From Prevotella sp. MA2016 (lineage in GTDB: Bacteria; Bacteroidota; Bacteroidia; Bacteroidales; Bacteroidaceae), in assembly GCF_000619825.1 (NCBI RefSeq), contig NZ_KK211036.1:62001-126000 (forward strand): a stretch of DNA of 64,000 nt. Reading direction: 5' to 3'. A model generated the notes under the pieces. That model saw only the letters and a program-made list of their open reading frames with translations, did no database searches and was not told where the DNA came from. Both the position numbers and the translations under genes were made by a program. Shown here one piece after another: positions 23,773 through 32,900 of the stretch. Positions within the stretch are counted from its first letter, which is position 1. Every line of letters begins with the position of its first letter.

Positions 23773-24687
23773 GGTCGATGCCGTAGATCTTTGTGACTTC
23801 CTTAAAAACTCGCTGGGAGTGAGACCGAAGTGTTTTTTGAATACACGAGTAAAATGTTGCGGATATTCAAAGCCGAGGAGTTCAGAAGTTTCTGAGATGG
23901 TTTTTCCGTCGTGCAAATAGGCGGTGGCTCGTTGCATCACGAAGTTGCGGATGATGGCTGTGGCTGTCTCGCCTGTAGCCTGACGGATAAGGTCGCCGAA
24001 GTAGTTAGGCGAAAGGAACAGTTCCTGAGCACAATAGCGGACGGTGGGCAGGCCGAGCTTGCGCTGCCGTCCTTCGCTGTAATAGTGTTTCAGTAAATCA
24101 TCGAAGCGTTTCAGAAGGTCGTTGTCAGCTGTAATCTCAGTCTTGAATTGACGCTCATAGAATCCAGCGCAATACTCCAGTATCAGTTCGAGGTAGGCGA
24201 TGATGATGCGGCGCAGATGCTCGTTGTCTGGTTTAGAACGCAGTTCATTGCGAATCATCTTAAAGCAAACTTCTATCGTTCTTTGTTCTTCTGGCGTAGG
24301 ATGCAACGACTCGCTTTCATAGTAGGAGAAGAAATGATAGTCATCTATGCGTCGTCCGAGGTCTGTGCCGTGAAGCAGTTCAGGCGAGAACAGTAGTACC
24401 CATCCTTTAATATGTATAATCTCACCATTGTCGCTCACACCTCCCGTCTGCCCTGGAGCCACGCAGAGCAACGAACCAGAACTGTGGCTATAGTGACCCT
24501 GCCCGTATGTAATGGTGTAAGGGCTTTCCTGCAACAAGAACACACCGTACACCTGATAGTTGTTCAGCGAATGGCGACAGTGCTCCAGCTCGTCGTAATG
24601 TATAATCGAGACGAGCGGATGCAACTCCTCTGCTCCGACATAGCGAGCGTAGTCGTTAACTGACTCAACATTCAAACTTTGCTTCAT
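23767..24687 (-). CDS. AraC-family transcriptional regulator, likely of the aldo-keto reductase operon
   Basis: The start is ATG 24687 (MKQSLNVESVNDYARYVG), because the -7 box TATCTTTG at 24696-24703 lies upstream of it and inside any longer reading. The 306-residue protein has an N-terminal cupin-like sensor (GSLLCVAPGQTGG, about 75-87) and a C-terminal AraC domain (AQELFLSPNYFGDLIRQATGE, then LGFEYPQHFTRVFKKHFGLTPSEF). It is divergent from the oxidoreductase operon starting at 24838 and is probably its activator. Confidence 0.9.
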   Translation of the reverse strand: MKQSLNVESVNDYARYVGAEELHPLVSIIHYDELEHCRHSLNNYQVYGVFLLQESPYTITYGQGHYSHSSGSLLCVAPGQTGGVSDNGEIIHIKGWVLLFSPELLHGTDLGRRIDDYHFFSYYESESLHPTPEEQRTIEVCFKMIRNELRSKPDNEHLRRIIIAYLELILEYCAGFYERQFKTEITADNDLLKRFDDLLKHYYSEGRQRKLGLPTVRYCAQELFLSPNYFGDLIRQATGETATAIIRNFVMQRATAYLHDGKTISETSELLGFEYPQHFTRVFKKHFGLTPSEFLRKSQRSTASTL

Positions 24688-24695
24688 TTCGGGTA

Positions 24696-24808
24696 CAAAG
24701 ATACACATTTTTTGCGAGACAAAGATGTAAAATTGGTAGAATCCGTAATTTGGGTTGATTTATCAGTAAATCAGTTAGGCAGAAGTTGCAAAAATCCCCG
24801 TACCTTTG
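24696..24808. promoter_or_regulatory. Divergent promoters, AraC regulator and oxidoreductase operon
   Basis: Reverse-strand TATCTTTG at 24696-24703 serves the regulator gene. Forward-strand TACCTTTG at 24801-24808, followed by CACC, serves the aldo-keto reductase gene whose ATG is at 24838. Confidence 0.6.
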
Positions 24809-24837
24809 CACCATCAAATCAAAACAATTAGAAAACT

Positions 24838-25773
24838 ATGGCAAAGATCGCATTAGGAACCTGGGCCTGGGGCGCAGGAGCATTTGGAGGAGACGCAGTA
24901 TTCGGCAGCAAGACCGACGTAGAGAACTTGAAGCCCGTATTCGACGCGGCTATGAAGAACGGACTAAACCTCTGGGACACAGCTACCGTGTATGGTATGG
25001 GCGAGTCGGAGAAGATTCTTGGCTCGTTTGTAGCTGGCAAGAAGCGCGAGGATGTGGAGGTTTCAACTAAGTTTACCCCGCAGCTGGCAGAGGTTTATGA
25101 AAATAGCGTTGAGAAAATGGCTCTGGCCTCAATGGAGCGCATGGGCATCGAATACATCGACATGTATTGGATTCACAATCCGATGGACGTGGAGCGTTGG
25201 ACACCAGGACTGATTCCCCTGCTGCAGTCAGGCAAGGTGAAGCGCGTAGGCGTGTCGAACCATAACATCGCAGAGATTCGTCGTGCCAATGAGATTCTCG
25301 CCGAGGAAGGCTTTAAGGTTTCTGCCGTGCAAAACCACTTCTCGCTGCTCTATCGTTCGAGTGAGAAAGGTGGTGTGCTGGACTACTGCAAGGAGAACGG
25401 CATCGAGTTCTGGGCCTACATGGTGCTGGAACAGGGTGCACTCTCAGGTAAATATAATAAGGAGAACCCGTTGCCCGCAGAGAGCGACCGAGGTAAGAAG
25501 TATAACCCCGTGCTGGAACAGCTTGAAGCCCTCACTAATGAGATGACCACCATCGGCAAGAAGTACGGCGCATCGTGCTCGCAGATCGGCATCGCCTGGG
25601 CTATCGCCAAGGGAACACAGCCCATTATCGGAGCCACCAAAGAGCGTCACGTCATCGAGGCTGCCGAGGCTGCTAAGATTCAGTTGACCTCAGAGGAAGT
25701 TGCACGCCTCGAAGCTCTCGCAGATGCTACAGGTATTGATACTCGCGGAGGTTGGGAACACTCAATGGAATAG
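24838..25773 (+). CDS. Aldo/keto reductase
   Basis: The 311-residue protein is a TIM-barrel NADPH-dependent oxidoreductase. Visible landmarks are GLNLWDTATVYGMGESEKILG (catalytic Asp/Tyr region), the Lys in VSTKFTP, the HNP segment at the catalytic His position (MYWIHNPMD), KRVGVSNHNI and the C-terminal cofactor motif GAT-KERHV. It lacks a signal peptide. It is the first gene of an AraC-linked unit with an amidohydrolase-ABM fusion, a CMD-cupin protein and a second aldo/keto reductase. Confidence 0.92.
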   Translation: MAKIALGTWAWGAGAFGGDAVFGSKTDVENLKPVFDAAMKNGLNLWDTATVYGMGESEKILGSFVAGKKREDVEVSTKFTPQLAEVYENSVEKMALASMERMGIEYIDMYWIHNPMDVERWTPGLIPLLQSGKVKRVGVSNHNIAEIRRANEILAEEGFKVSAVQNHFSLLYRSSEKGGVLDYCKENGIEFWAYMVLEQGALSGKYNKENPLPAESDRGKKYNPVLEQLEALTNEMTTIGKKYGASCSQIGIAWAIAKGTQPIIGATKERHVIEAAEAAKIQLTSEEVARLEALADATGIDTRGGWEHSME

Positions 25774-25798
25774 CCTCCCCCAACCCCTCCAAAGGGAG
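25774..25798 (+). repeat. Short CTCCC/GGGAG intergenic element
   Basis: Directly after the stop codon comes a C-rich stretch (CCTCCCCCAACCCCTCC) followed by AAAGGGAG. Its ends can pair as CTCCC/GGGAG. It may act as a weak mRNA processing or termination element between the first two operon genes. Confidence 0.45.
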
Positions 25799-25826
25799 AT
25801 GAGAAATAAAAAAAGATAGTACTTTT

Positions 25827-27173
25827 ATGAGAATAAGGACAACGATTATAGCAACGCTGTTTGCAACGATGATGCAGGCTCAGGGCGTGATTGATATGCA
25901 CTCGCATATCATCACACCTGAGTTTGTGTCTGCCCTCGACAAGGAGGGAAGACTATTTGACGAGGGATTCCCTCTTCCGAAGTGGGACGCAGAAGCGCAA
26001 TTAAAGTGGATGGACGAAGCGGGTATTCATACATCAGTCTTGACATTAGCGGCTCCTCAGCCGACATCTGCGAAGGTTGTACGTGCCACCAACGAGGCAG
26101 CAGCCAAACTGAAATACGAGCACCCTGACAGATTCCGCTTCTGTGCAGCTCTGCCACTACCCGATGTAGATGCAGCCATCGAGGAAGCCCGCTATGCTCT
26201 GGATGTACTGGGTGCCGACGGTATCAAACTGGCAACGAATGTAGGTGGTCAGTATCTCGGAGCACCAGAACTCGACCCCCTCTTCTCGTTCCTCAATGAG
26301 CGGAAGGCCGTTGTCATCCTACATCCCCATCGTCCAGACCCCGTCAACAAACAGGTGATGCAGCAGACACCCCTCGCTATGCAGGAATATCTCTCAGAGA
26401 CCACCCGTGCCGTGTCGAATATGATCAGTCGTAATGTGCTGGCTCGCTACCCCAACGTCAAGGTGGTAGTGCCGCATTGCGGAGCCTATCTGCCGCTGAT
26501 GGTTCCAAGGATGAAATCGCTCACCCCCGTGATGCATGCAAATAAACTTGTGGGCGACATCGACTGGGAAGCCAACCTCGCAGCCCTTTACTACGACCTC
26601 GCCGGTGCCCACTCGCCAGAGGTCATCCGCATGTTGCTCACCATCACCACGCCCGACCATCTGCTCTATGGTTCCGACTATCCCTACGTCGCCCCGCAGG
26701 TGCTCACCCAGAGCCTCCAGCGCATGCAACAGTACCTGATTACTGAGCCAGATCTTGCAGCGTATCGCGAGATGATTCTCCACAAGAATGCCGAATGGCT
26801 GTTGGGACTGTCCTCCGACAAACCGACAGTGAAAAAGCATGAAGATACGATGCTCGTTCGCATTGCCGAGATAGAAGTACATCCTGAACACCTCGAAGCC
26901 TATCTCACTGCTGCAATAGAGATTCAGCAGAAGAGCTTGGCCGAAGAGCCCGGTGTGCTCTGTCTCTTCCCAAATCAGATGAAGGAGGATAGCACTCAAA
27001 TAAGAATCCTTGAAATCTACGCTTCGCAACAGGCTTATCAGCACCACATCCAGACCGCGCACTTCCAGAAATACAAGCAGGGCACACTCCACATGGTGAA
27101 GTCACTGAAACTGCAAGACCTCGCACCGCTTGCCACTGAGACGATGAGCAGAATTTTCAAGAGAGTTAAATAA
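25827..27173 (+). CDS. Exported amidohydrolase fused to an antibiotic-biosynthesis-monooxygenase (ABM) domain
   Basis: The 448-residue protein has a short signal peptide ending MMQAQG. An amidohydrolase-2 (ACMSD-like) TIM barrel follows: metal motif DMHSHI (about 23-28), HPHRPD (about 172-177), VVPHCGAYLP (about 214-223) and LYGSDYPY (about 281-288). From about residue 335 a second domain of the ABM dimeric alpha-beta barrel type appears (MLVRIAEIEVHPEHLEAYL to YQHHIQTAHFQKYKQGT). The barrel family catalyses decarboxylation or hydrolysis of aromatic or keto acids, and ABM domains oxidise small aromatics or quinones. The fusion suggests successive steps on one substrate, but the substrate is unknown. 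Confidence 0.88.
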   Translation: MRIRTTIIATLFATMMQAQGVIDMHSHIITPEFVSALDKEGRLFDEGFPLPKWDAEAQLKWMDEAGIHTSVLTLAAPQPTSAKVVRATNEAAAKLKYEHPDRFRFCAALPLPDVDAAIEEARYALDVLGADGIKLATNVGGQYLGAPELDPLFSFLNERKAVVILHPHRPDPVNKQVMQQTPLAMQEYLSETTRAVSNMISRNVLARYPNVKVVVPHCGAYLPLMVPRMKSLTPVMHANKLVGDIDWEANLAALYYDLAGAHSPEVIRMLLTITTPDHLLYGSDYPYVAPQVLTQSLQRMQQYLITEPDLAAYREMILHKNAEWLLGLSSDKPTVKKHEDTMLVRIAEIEVHPEHLEAYLTAAIEIQQKSLAEEPGVLCLFPNQMKEDSTQIRILEIYASQQAYQHHIQTAHFQKYKQGTLHMVKSLKLQDLAPLATETMSRIFKRVK

Positions 27174-27241
27174 AACGGAATATATGAAAATTCATTTTTA
27201 TTTCCGAACGTGAGCAAGTTCAACAAAGTTAAGATTATCAG

Positions 27242-28318
27242 ATGAAAAGAATAGTAACATTTATAATAGCAGTAATGACTATGGCGACAATACAAGGTCA
27301 GACGATGACCGAAAGACAAAAGGGATTGGCAGCATGTGCCTGCCTGATGGCACAGGGTGATTTAGAACGGTTGGAGCCTGCCGTGAAGATGGCACTCGAC
27401 AACGGCGTGACTATCAATGAACTGAAGGAGGCTTTTTCACAGCTCTATGCCTACACGGGCTTTCCACGCTCGCTGAATGCATTAGGCGTTCTAAATAAGG
27501 TGTTGGATAACGGACGGAGCAGCGAGAGCCATCCGAGCTTGCTCGAAGATGGTCGAGTCGTGACGGACGAAGGCAAAGCCAACAAACAGCCCTCATGGCA
27601 GGAAGGAAAGTCTTGGAAACGTCCTGAAATATGGGATGACGCTGCAAAAGCTCTGAAGCAAGGTACAGAGGTGCAGACGAAACTCTCTGGCCGTTCTTTC
27701 GATTACCACTTCTGTCCGCAGGATGACTACTATCTAAAGTCGCACCTCTTCGGTGACATCTTCGCCAGCGACCAACTCTCTGCTGCCGACCGCGAGATAG
27801 TGACCGTTGCTGCCCTGAGTGGTCTCGAAGGTGTTGTTCCACAGTTGGCTGCCCACAAGCAGGGAGCCGTGAACATGGGCAATAGTCAGGAACTGGTTGA
27901 TGAACTCTGTGCCTGGCTCGACAGCGAGGGGTATACCTTGCGCAGCAAATGGCCGAAAGGCGAACCGAACCCTTACGGCAAGTATTTCATCGGTCAGAGT
28001 TATCTGGCTGACGTTGGCGGTGGTGTTATAAACGTTACCTTCGAGCCTCGCTGTCGTAACAACTGGCATATCCACCACAAAGCAGTACAAGTACTCATCT
28101 GTGTCAGTGGTCGTGGCTGGTATCAGGAATGGGGCAAGGATGCCGTCGAGATGACTCCTGGCATAGTCATCGCCATTCCTGCAGAGGTAAAACACTGGCA
28201 CGGAGCCGCCAAAGATTCATGGTTCCAACACCTTACTTATCACCGTGATGCTCAGGAAGGAGCCTCGAATGAGTGGCTTGAGCCTGTGACTGACGAAGTG
28301 TATAACAAACTGAAATAA
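27242..28318 (+). CDS. Exported double carboxymuconolactone decarboxylase-like / cupin protein
   Basis: The 358-residue protein has a signal peptide (about 1-20). It contains two carboxymuconolactone decarboxylase (CMD)-like helical domains, one at about 25-90 (VTINELKEAFSQLYAYTGFPRSLNAL) and one at about 165-225 (SAADREIVTVAALSGLEGV), and a C-terminal cupin (about 255-340) with the metal-type motif NNWHIHHKAVQVL and a second His in EVKHWHGA. Such fused CMD-cupin proteins occur beside aldo/keto reductases and are thought to act on quinones or lactones. The exact reaction is not known. It follows the amidohydrolase by 68 bp. Confidence 0.88.
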   Translation: MKRIVTFIIAVMTMATIQGQTMTERQKGLAACACLMAQGDLERLEPAVKMALDNGVTINELKEAFSQLYAYTGFPRSLNALGVLNKVLDNGRSSESHPSLLEDGRVVTDEGKANKQPSWQEGKSWKRPEIWDDAAKALKQGTEVQTKLSGRSFDYHFCPQDDYYLKSHLFGDIFASDQLSAADREIVTVAALSGLEGVVPQLAAHKQGAVNMGNSQELVDELCAWLDSEGYTLRSKWPKGEPNPYGKYFIGQSYLADVGGGVINVTFEPRCRNNWHIHHKAVQVLICVSGRGWYQEWGKDAVEMTPGIVIAIPAEVKHWHGAAKDSWFQHLTYHRDAQEGASNEWLEPVTDEVYNKLK

Positions 28319-28327
28319 GATATAATA

Positions 28328-29362
28328 ATGGAATACGTAAAACTTGGAAACTCAGACCTCAACGTGTCGCGCATTTGCCTCGGCTGCATGGGCTTTGGAG
28401 ATGCCAGTATCGGACAGCACTCGTGGACGATTGACGAAGAGCCGACACGCGAAATCATTCGTCGGTCACTCGACCTCGGCGTGAACTTCTTCGACACGGC
28501 GATAGCCTATCAGCTGGGCACTTCGGAGCAGTTCGTGGGCAGGGCGCTGAAGGATATGGCACGCCGCGAAGACGTGGTGGTGGCCACGAAGTTCCTGCCT
28601 CGCACAGAGGAGGAAATCACGAACGGCATCGATGGTCGGCAGCATGTACTGAGCAACATCGACAGCAGCCTGCAGCACCTCGGCATGGACTATGTGGACT
28701 TGTACATCTATCACATCTGGGACTACAAGACACCGGCAGAGGAAATTCTGGATGGCATGAACGAGGCCGTGCGTGCAGGCAAGGCACGGTATATCGGCAT
28801 CGCCAATGCCTACGCCTATCAGGTGGCGAAGATGAACGCGATGGCCGAGAAAAACGGTTGGGCAAAATTCATAAGTGTGCAGAACCACTACAACCTGATT
28901 ATGCGTGAGGAAGAGCGCGAGATGTTCCCGTTCTGCCGCGAAGAGAGCATTGCCATGACCCCATACAGCGCACTGGCATCAGGCAAGTTGGCCAAGCGTC
29001 CGGGCGAGACTTCGAAGCGACAGGCCGAAGACTCGTTCATGCACTTCAAATACGATGCCACCGCTGAGCAGGACAACCGCATCGTGAATCGCGTAGTGGA
29101 ACTGGCCAATCGCTATGATGTGGAGATGACTCAGATTTCCCTTGCCTGGTTGCTGACCAAGGTGGAGTCACCCATTGTGGGAGCCACCAAGCTGCACCAT
29201 ATCGAAGGTGCCGTAAAGTCGCTTGATGTCCGTCTGACCGCCGATGACATCCGCTATCTAGAAGAGCCATACGTGCCCCACAACCTCTCAGGTGTGATGG
29301 CAGTCAACAAGCCAGCCATGAGTGAAGAGCCTGTATGGGTAAAGGCAGCAAAGAACAAGTAA
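28328..29362 (+). CDS. Aldo/keto reductase
   Basis: The 344-residue protein starts 9 bp after the CMD-cupin stop. Landmarks are GVNFFDTAIAYQLGTSEQFVG, VVATKFLPRT, DLYIYHIWDYKTP (catalytic His position), ARYIGIANAYAYQ and the cofactor motif IVGATKLHHIEGAV. It is cytoplasmic, whereas the two enzymes before it are exported, so substrate or product must cross the membrane. It differs clearly from the first reductase of the operon and probably handles a different intermediate. Confidence 0.92.
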   Translation: MEYVKLGNSDLNVSRICLGCMGFGDASIGQHSWTIDEEPTREIIRRSLDLGVNFFDTAIAYQLGTSEQFVGRALKDMARREDVVVATKFLPRTEEEITNGIDGRQHVLSNIDSSLQHLGMDYVDLYIYHIWDYKTPAEEILDGMNEAVRAGKARYIGIANAYAYQVAKMNAMAEKNGWAKFISVQNHYNLIMREEEREMFPFCREESIAMTPYSALASGKLAKRPGETSKRQAEDSFMHFKYDATAEQDNRIVNRVVELANRYDVEMTQISLAWLLTKVESPIVGATKLHHIEGAVKSLDVRLTADDIRYLEEPYVPHNLSGVMAVNKPAMSEEPVWVKAAKNK

Positions 29363-29374
29363 ATAGAAGACAAT

Positions 29375-29497
29375 ATGAAACTGATTACAGTTATTTGCAC
29401 GGTATTAATGGCATTCAGCCTCACGGCCTGTGTGCAGAAATTAGAAAAAATGGCACGGATGTACTGGTTTGTTAAATTGTTTGACAAATATCGCTAA
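29375..29497 (+). CDS. Small lipoprotein, 40 residues
   Basis: The ATG at 29375 opens a 40-codon frame encoding MKLITVICTVLMAFSLTAC, a compact lipoprotein signal with the lipobox SLTAC, followed by a short basic and aromatic tail (VQKLEKMARMYWFVKLF). It lies 12 bp after the aldo/keto reductase stop, so it is likely the last gene of that operon. I do not recognise a family. Small lipoproteins of this size may be tails of membrane complexes. Confidence 0.6.
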   Translation: MKLITVICTVLMAFSLTACVQKLEKMARMYWFVKLFDKYR

Positions 29498-29516
29498 GAG
29501 CAATCTATGAATTGAT

Positions 29517-29559
29517 GCAGATTTTAGAATCTGCAAACATCTGCGCCGCTTTTTTTTTT
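29517..29559 (+). terminator. Terminator of the oxidoreductase operon
   Basis: A 7-bp stem (29517-29523 with 29528-29534, loop TTAG) is followed 15 bases later by a run of ten T (29550-29559). The spacing is wider than usual, so the T run may belong to an alternative structure. Confidence 0.5.
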
Positions 29560-29573
29560 ATTTGATATTTCTC

Positions 29574-29866
29574 ATGTTGTGGATTGTAACATTAAATTGG
29601 GCCGAAGTCTGTGCAGCGATAGCTCTGGTTATTTAGGCTATCTCGTATTGGCTCACTATATCCGTGTGCACATGAAGTGGAGTCAGCAGAAGAAGTTGAC
29701 CGTTGGGGCAATCTGCTTCGTAGTAGGCGGTCTGTTTACCGCATGGAGTTTCTGGTGGAAGGCTGTGCCCGGTATGCAGATGGATACACCAATCACGTTC
29801 CTATGTTGTGCAGTAACAACGAAACTCATCTCGCAGATTCCTGGCAGTAAATATATAATAGGTTAA
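29574..29866 (+). pseudogene. Small multi-span membrane protein with a frameshift
   Basis: From ATG 29574 one frame reads MLWIVTLNWAEVCAAIALVI and then meets TAG at 29634. Another frame continues as GYLVLAHYIRVHMKWSQQKK followed by two hydrophobic spans ending near residue 95. Joined, they make one plausible membrane protein of about 97 residues, so a one-base indel near 29630 most likely inactivated it. Alternatively a GTG at 29579 starts a shortened product. I do not recognise the family. Confidence 0.55.
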
Positions 29867-29943
29867 TTATATAGAAGTATAAAATCTCAATACTGTACAA
29901 TTTTTGAGCATTTTGTTTTAAAAGACATACAATTTTATAGCAA

Positions 29944-32900
29944 TCACTCAGCAAATATCTGCACCGGACCTTTCAGTCCATTGGCTATTCGCCCTGAGTT
30001 CGCAATCGAGGAGAATGTGGCATCGCCCTCACGACCACGTAGAACCTTCGTATTATAATCAGATGCCTTCACGCGGATTTCAATAGCATTCTCACCACTT
30101 TGTACATAGTCTGTAATGTCGAACCTGAACGGTTTCCAGCTACGTTTTCCAACAGCCTTTCCGTTTATATACACTTCTGCTGTGTAGTAGACATCTCCTA
30201 AATCGAGCACATACTTTGTGGCGGTCTTTTCCAGTGAGAATCGGGTGGTGTAAACAGATTCACCGCAGGAGTCGGCCAGCTGCGGAATATTCCGCCAGTC
30301 TGCCAGTTGAGCGTCGCGGATGATTTGTTCTCCAATTTGCAGCGCCCATTGTCCCCATTCAATGGTCTTGGAATCCTTGGTGGTAGACGGAGTAGGCTGG
30401 GGAGCCTTCGCTTCCTGAATGGGGGAATTAGTGATATAAAGGAAGCGAGTTGAAAGCGGAGGAAGCATGCCTTTGATTTCACCGGAAGATGTTCTATCGA
30501 CAGTTGTCACACTCCCGTCTTCAGCATCGAACCAGTAGGCATAGGGAGCAGCGACGGCCTGAATGCTGATTTCCTTCCAACGGTTATCTACGTTCCAATA
30601 GAGTTGAACCAGTTCATTGTCAGAAATTCGACGACGGGCTGTCCTGACCCGTTCTCCTCCAGCCAACGTTGTCAGAGGGGTTGAAACCACCCAATTGTGA
30701 ATGCTGTTGCAGACATGTTTCCCAGACGCCACTTTCTTCATCAGCTTAGCTGTTTCTTTATCGTTCTTCGCATAATCCTTGAAGGAAGGCTGTTTGACTG
30801 GCAGGTCACCAATAATCAGCAGATTAGCAGTAGATTGCTGCTGGAGGTTCTGGGCTGTTTGCATTTGAATCCAAGGAAGATTAAACAGGACAAGTCCCCC
30901 GTAGCTGTTGCCACGGATATGCAAGCGTCCGTCAGGAGTTGCCGTCATCTCCTGCAGGGATTCGTCATTGACCCATGACCAGGTGAGTCCACGTCTTTCT
31001 AATTCGTTCAATATAGGCCATACGGCGCTCTGCCATTTGCTCACAGCATCTTCCGATACTTTCTGCTCGTTGTCAGCCCCAGGTTCTGTCTCTGGAAGCA
31101 TTCCGTAATAGAGAATTTCCTCTGGATTCTTAACACTGCTGCTGTATTCCAAGAACGGATAATATACCAGGATGTCGGCTTCGGCCTTTCCTTTGCGCAT
31201 CAAGTACTGAGCACGCTGTACATATTGATTCACATCTGCCAGTTCGTTCCAGAAGACGTTTTCTTCATATAGGTCAGATGAGAAATTAACTCCAATCATG
31301 GAATTATAGAAGGGTTGCCAGGGAATGCCCCCAACTTCATATTTGTAAGGGGAACCATGCCAGATAATTTGATTGACACCGCAGGAAAGGAGTTTGTCGG
31401 CAGTGGAACGTAATTTTTGGGGCGTAACCATCAAGGCTCGGTTGATATGGACTCCGGATTCTGCGCTGACAAGTGGTTTGTTGTACAACATAGCCCCAGA
31501 GGAAATCATTTTTAAACCTCCTTCACTACCGCCACCAAAGATCATATTTTCTGTTTCTGGAATATCCGCATCCCCTGCAGCCCCCATATAGTCCATAGGA
31601 AGACCGTATGGTTGAGTCTTATGCAGCAAGCCGCGCTCTTTTGTCCAGTGGGAAGAACCTTTGAGCAGATGCATTCTTACTAAATCGCTTACGGTTAAAT
31701 CATAATCGTAACGGAGACGGGTGTCCACATCGTCAAAACTGAATTCAGCATATTTTTTCCCGGGGTCATACATGTTGTTATAACCATACCAGATGTTGGC
31801 TGGCATCCAGGGTAACGGATCATATCCTCGGTTATGCAGGAATACATCTCTGAAATCGGCTGTTATGTGACGATCAACCTTGAACTCATAGCTGTCGTTG
31901 AAGATAGAACGGAAAGGTTTTCCGTAGAAGGGAGTTAGACCTGAACGTGCTCCGAAGTAATGATCGTAGGTCTTTTGGACTACAATAGAGTCGAAATGGT
32001 CAATCACTTTACCGCCGTCAGGTCGTGCGGTAATCATATTTATTTCCTGTGATGGAACTGACCAGAGGGCAATCAGACTTCTCTGCCATCCTTTCTCTAC
32101 TTTTGCTGGTGAGAAGGTGACCGTCGTATCGGTATGGGGAAGTTCTTTCACATCTTTAATCTGCCAAGGACCATTTTCGTTTTCCTTTACCTGCGCTTCC
32201 AACAGCCCTATCAAGGTGGCAAATTTGCTATCCTTTCTCTTAGAACGGGGAATGGCGACGGTGCCTCCTGTTTCTGGAATAATGGTCAAGCCAAATTGTA
32301 GTGAACGATTCTCTTCGGCTTCAGTAATGGCGGGCGAAGCTGCAGGCCACCCGCTGCCGTTGGTCATATCTACGGTCATGCCAAGTTTGGCGGCTGTTGC
32401 CATCACGGTAGAAAGATGCTCGTAATAAGCATCCGAATCGAAACTCATGATAGCTCCGACTCTTTCTTCCGGCATAGGAACAACCAAGGCAAAAGGCTGA
32501 ATTTCCACGCCACCGATATGGTTAGAAGCGAACAGCTCTAGCTCTCTCTTGAGTTCCGTGTTGTCTACGTCATTTCCTGGCCACCACCAGCGTACTGAAG
32601 GAGCATACTTCAAATCGGGATTCAAGAACTGGCTTGCCTGAAAACTTCCCTTTTCTTCTTTACGTGCCGGGAGGTTCAGCGCCTTCAACAAGGAGTCATT
32701 CCACTGCCCAGTCTGTTCGTCAAAGGCCTGGAAGATATCACGGTGGTAAGTCCAGTAGTGTGAACTCATCCCATACTGCTCAATAAGACTGCGGATGAAA
32801 GCTACGTAACGAGTACGGGATGCATCATCGGCATTGGCGCAAACACCGTATTCTCCGATGCAGACTGGGCGTCCTGTACGCTGGCTCCAACGGGCAAGGA

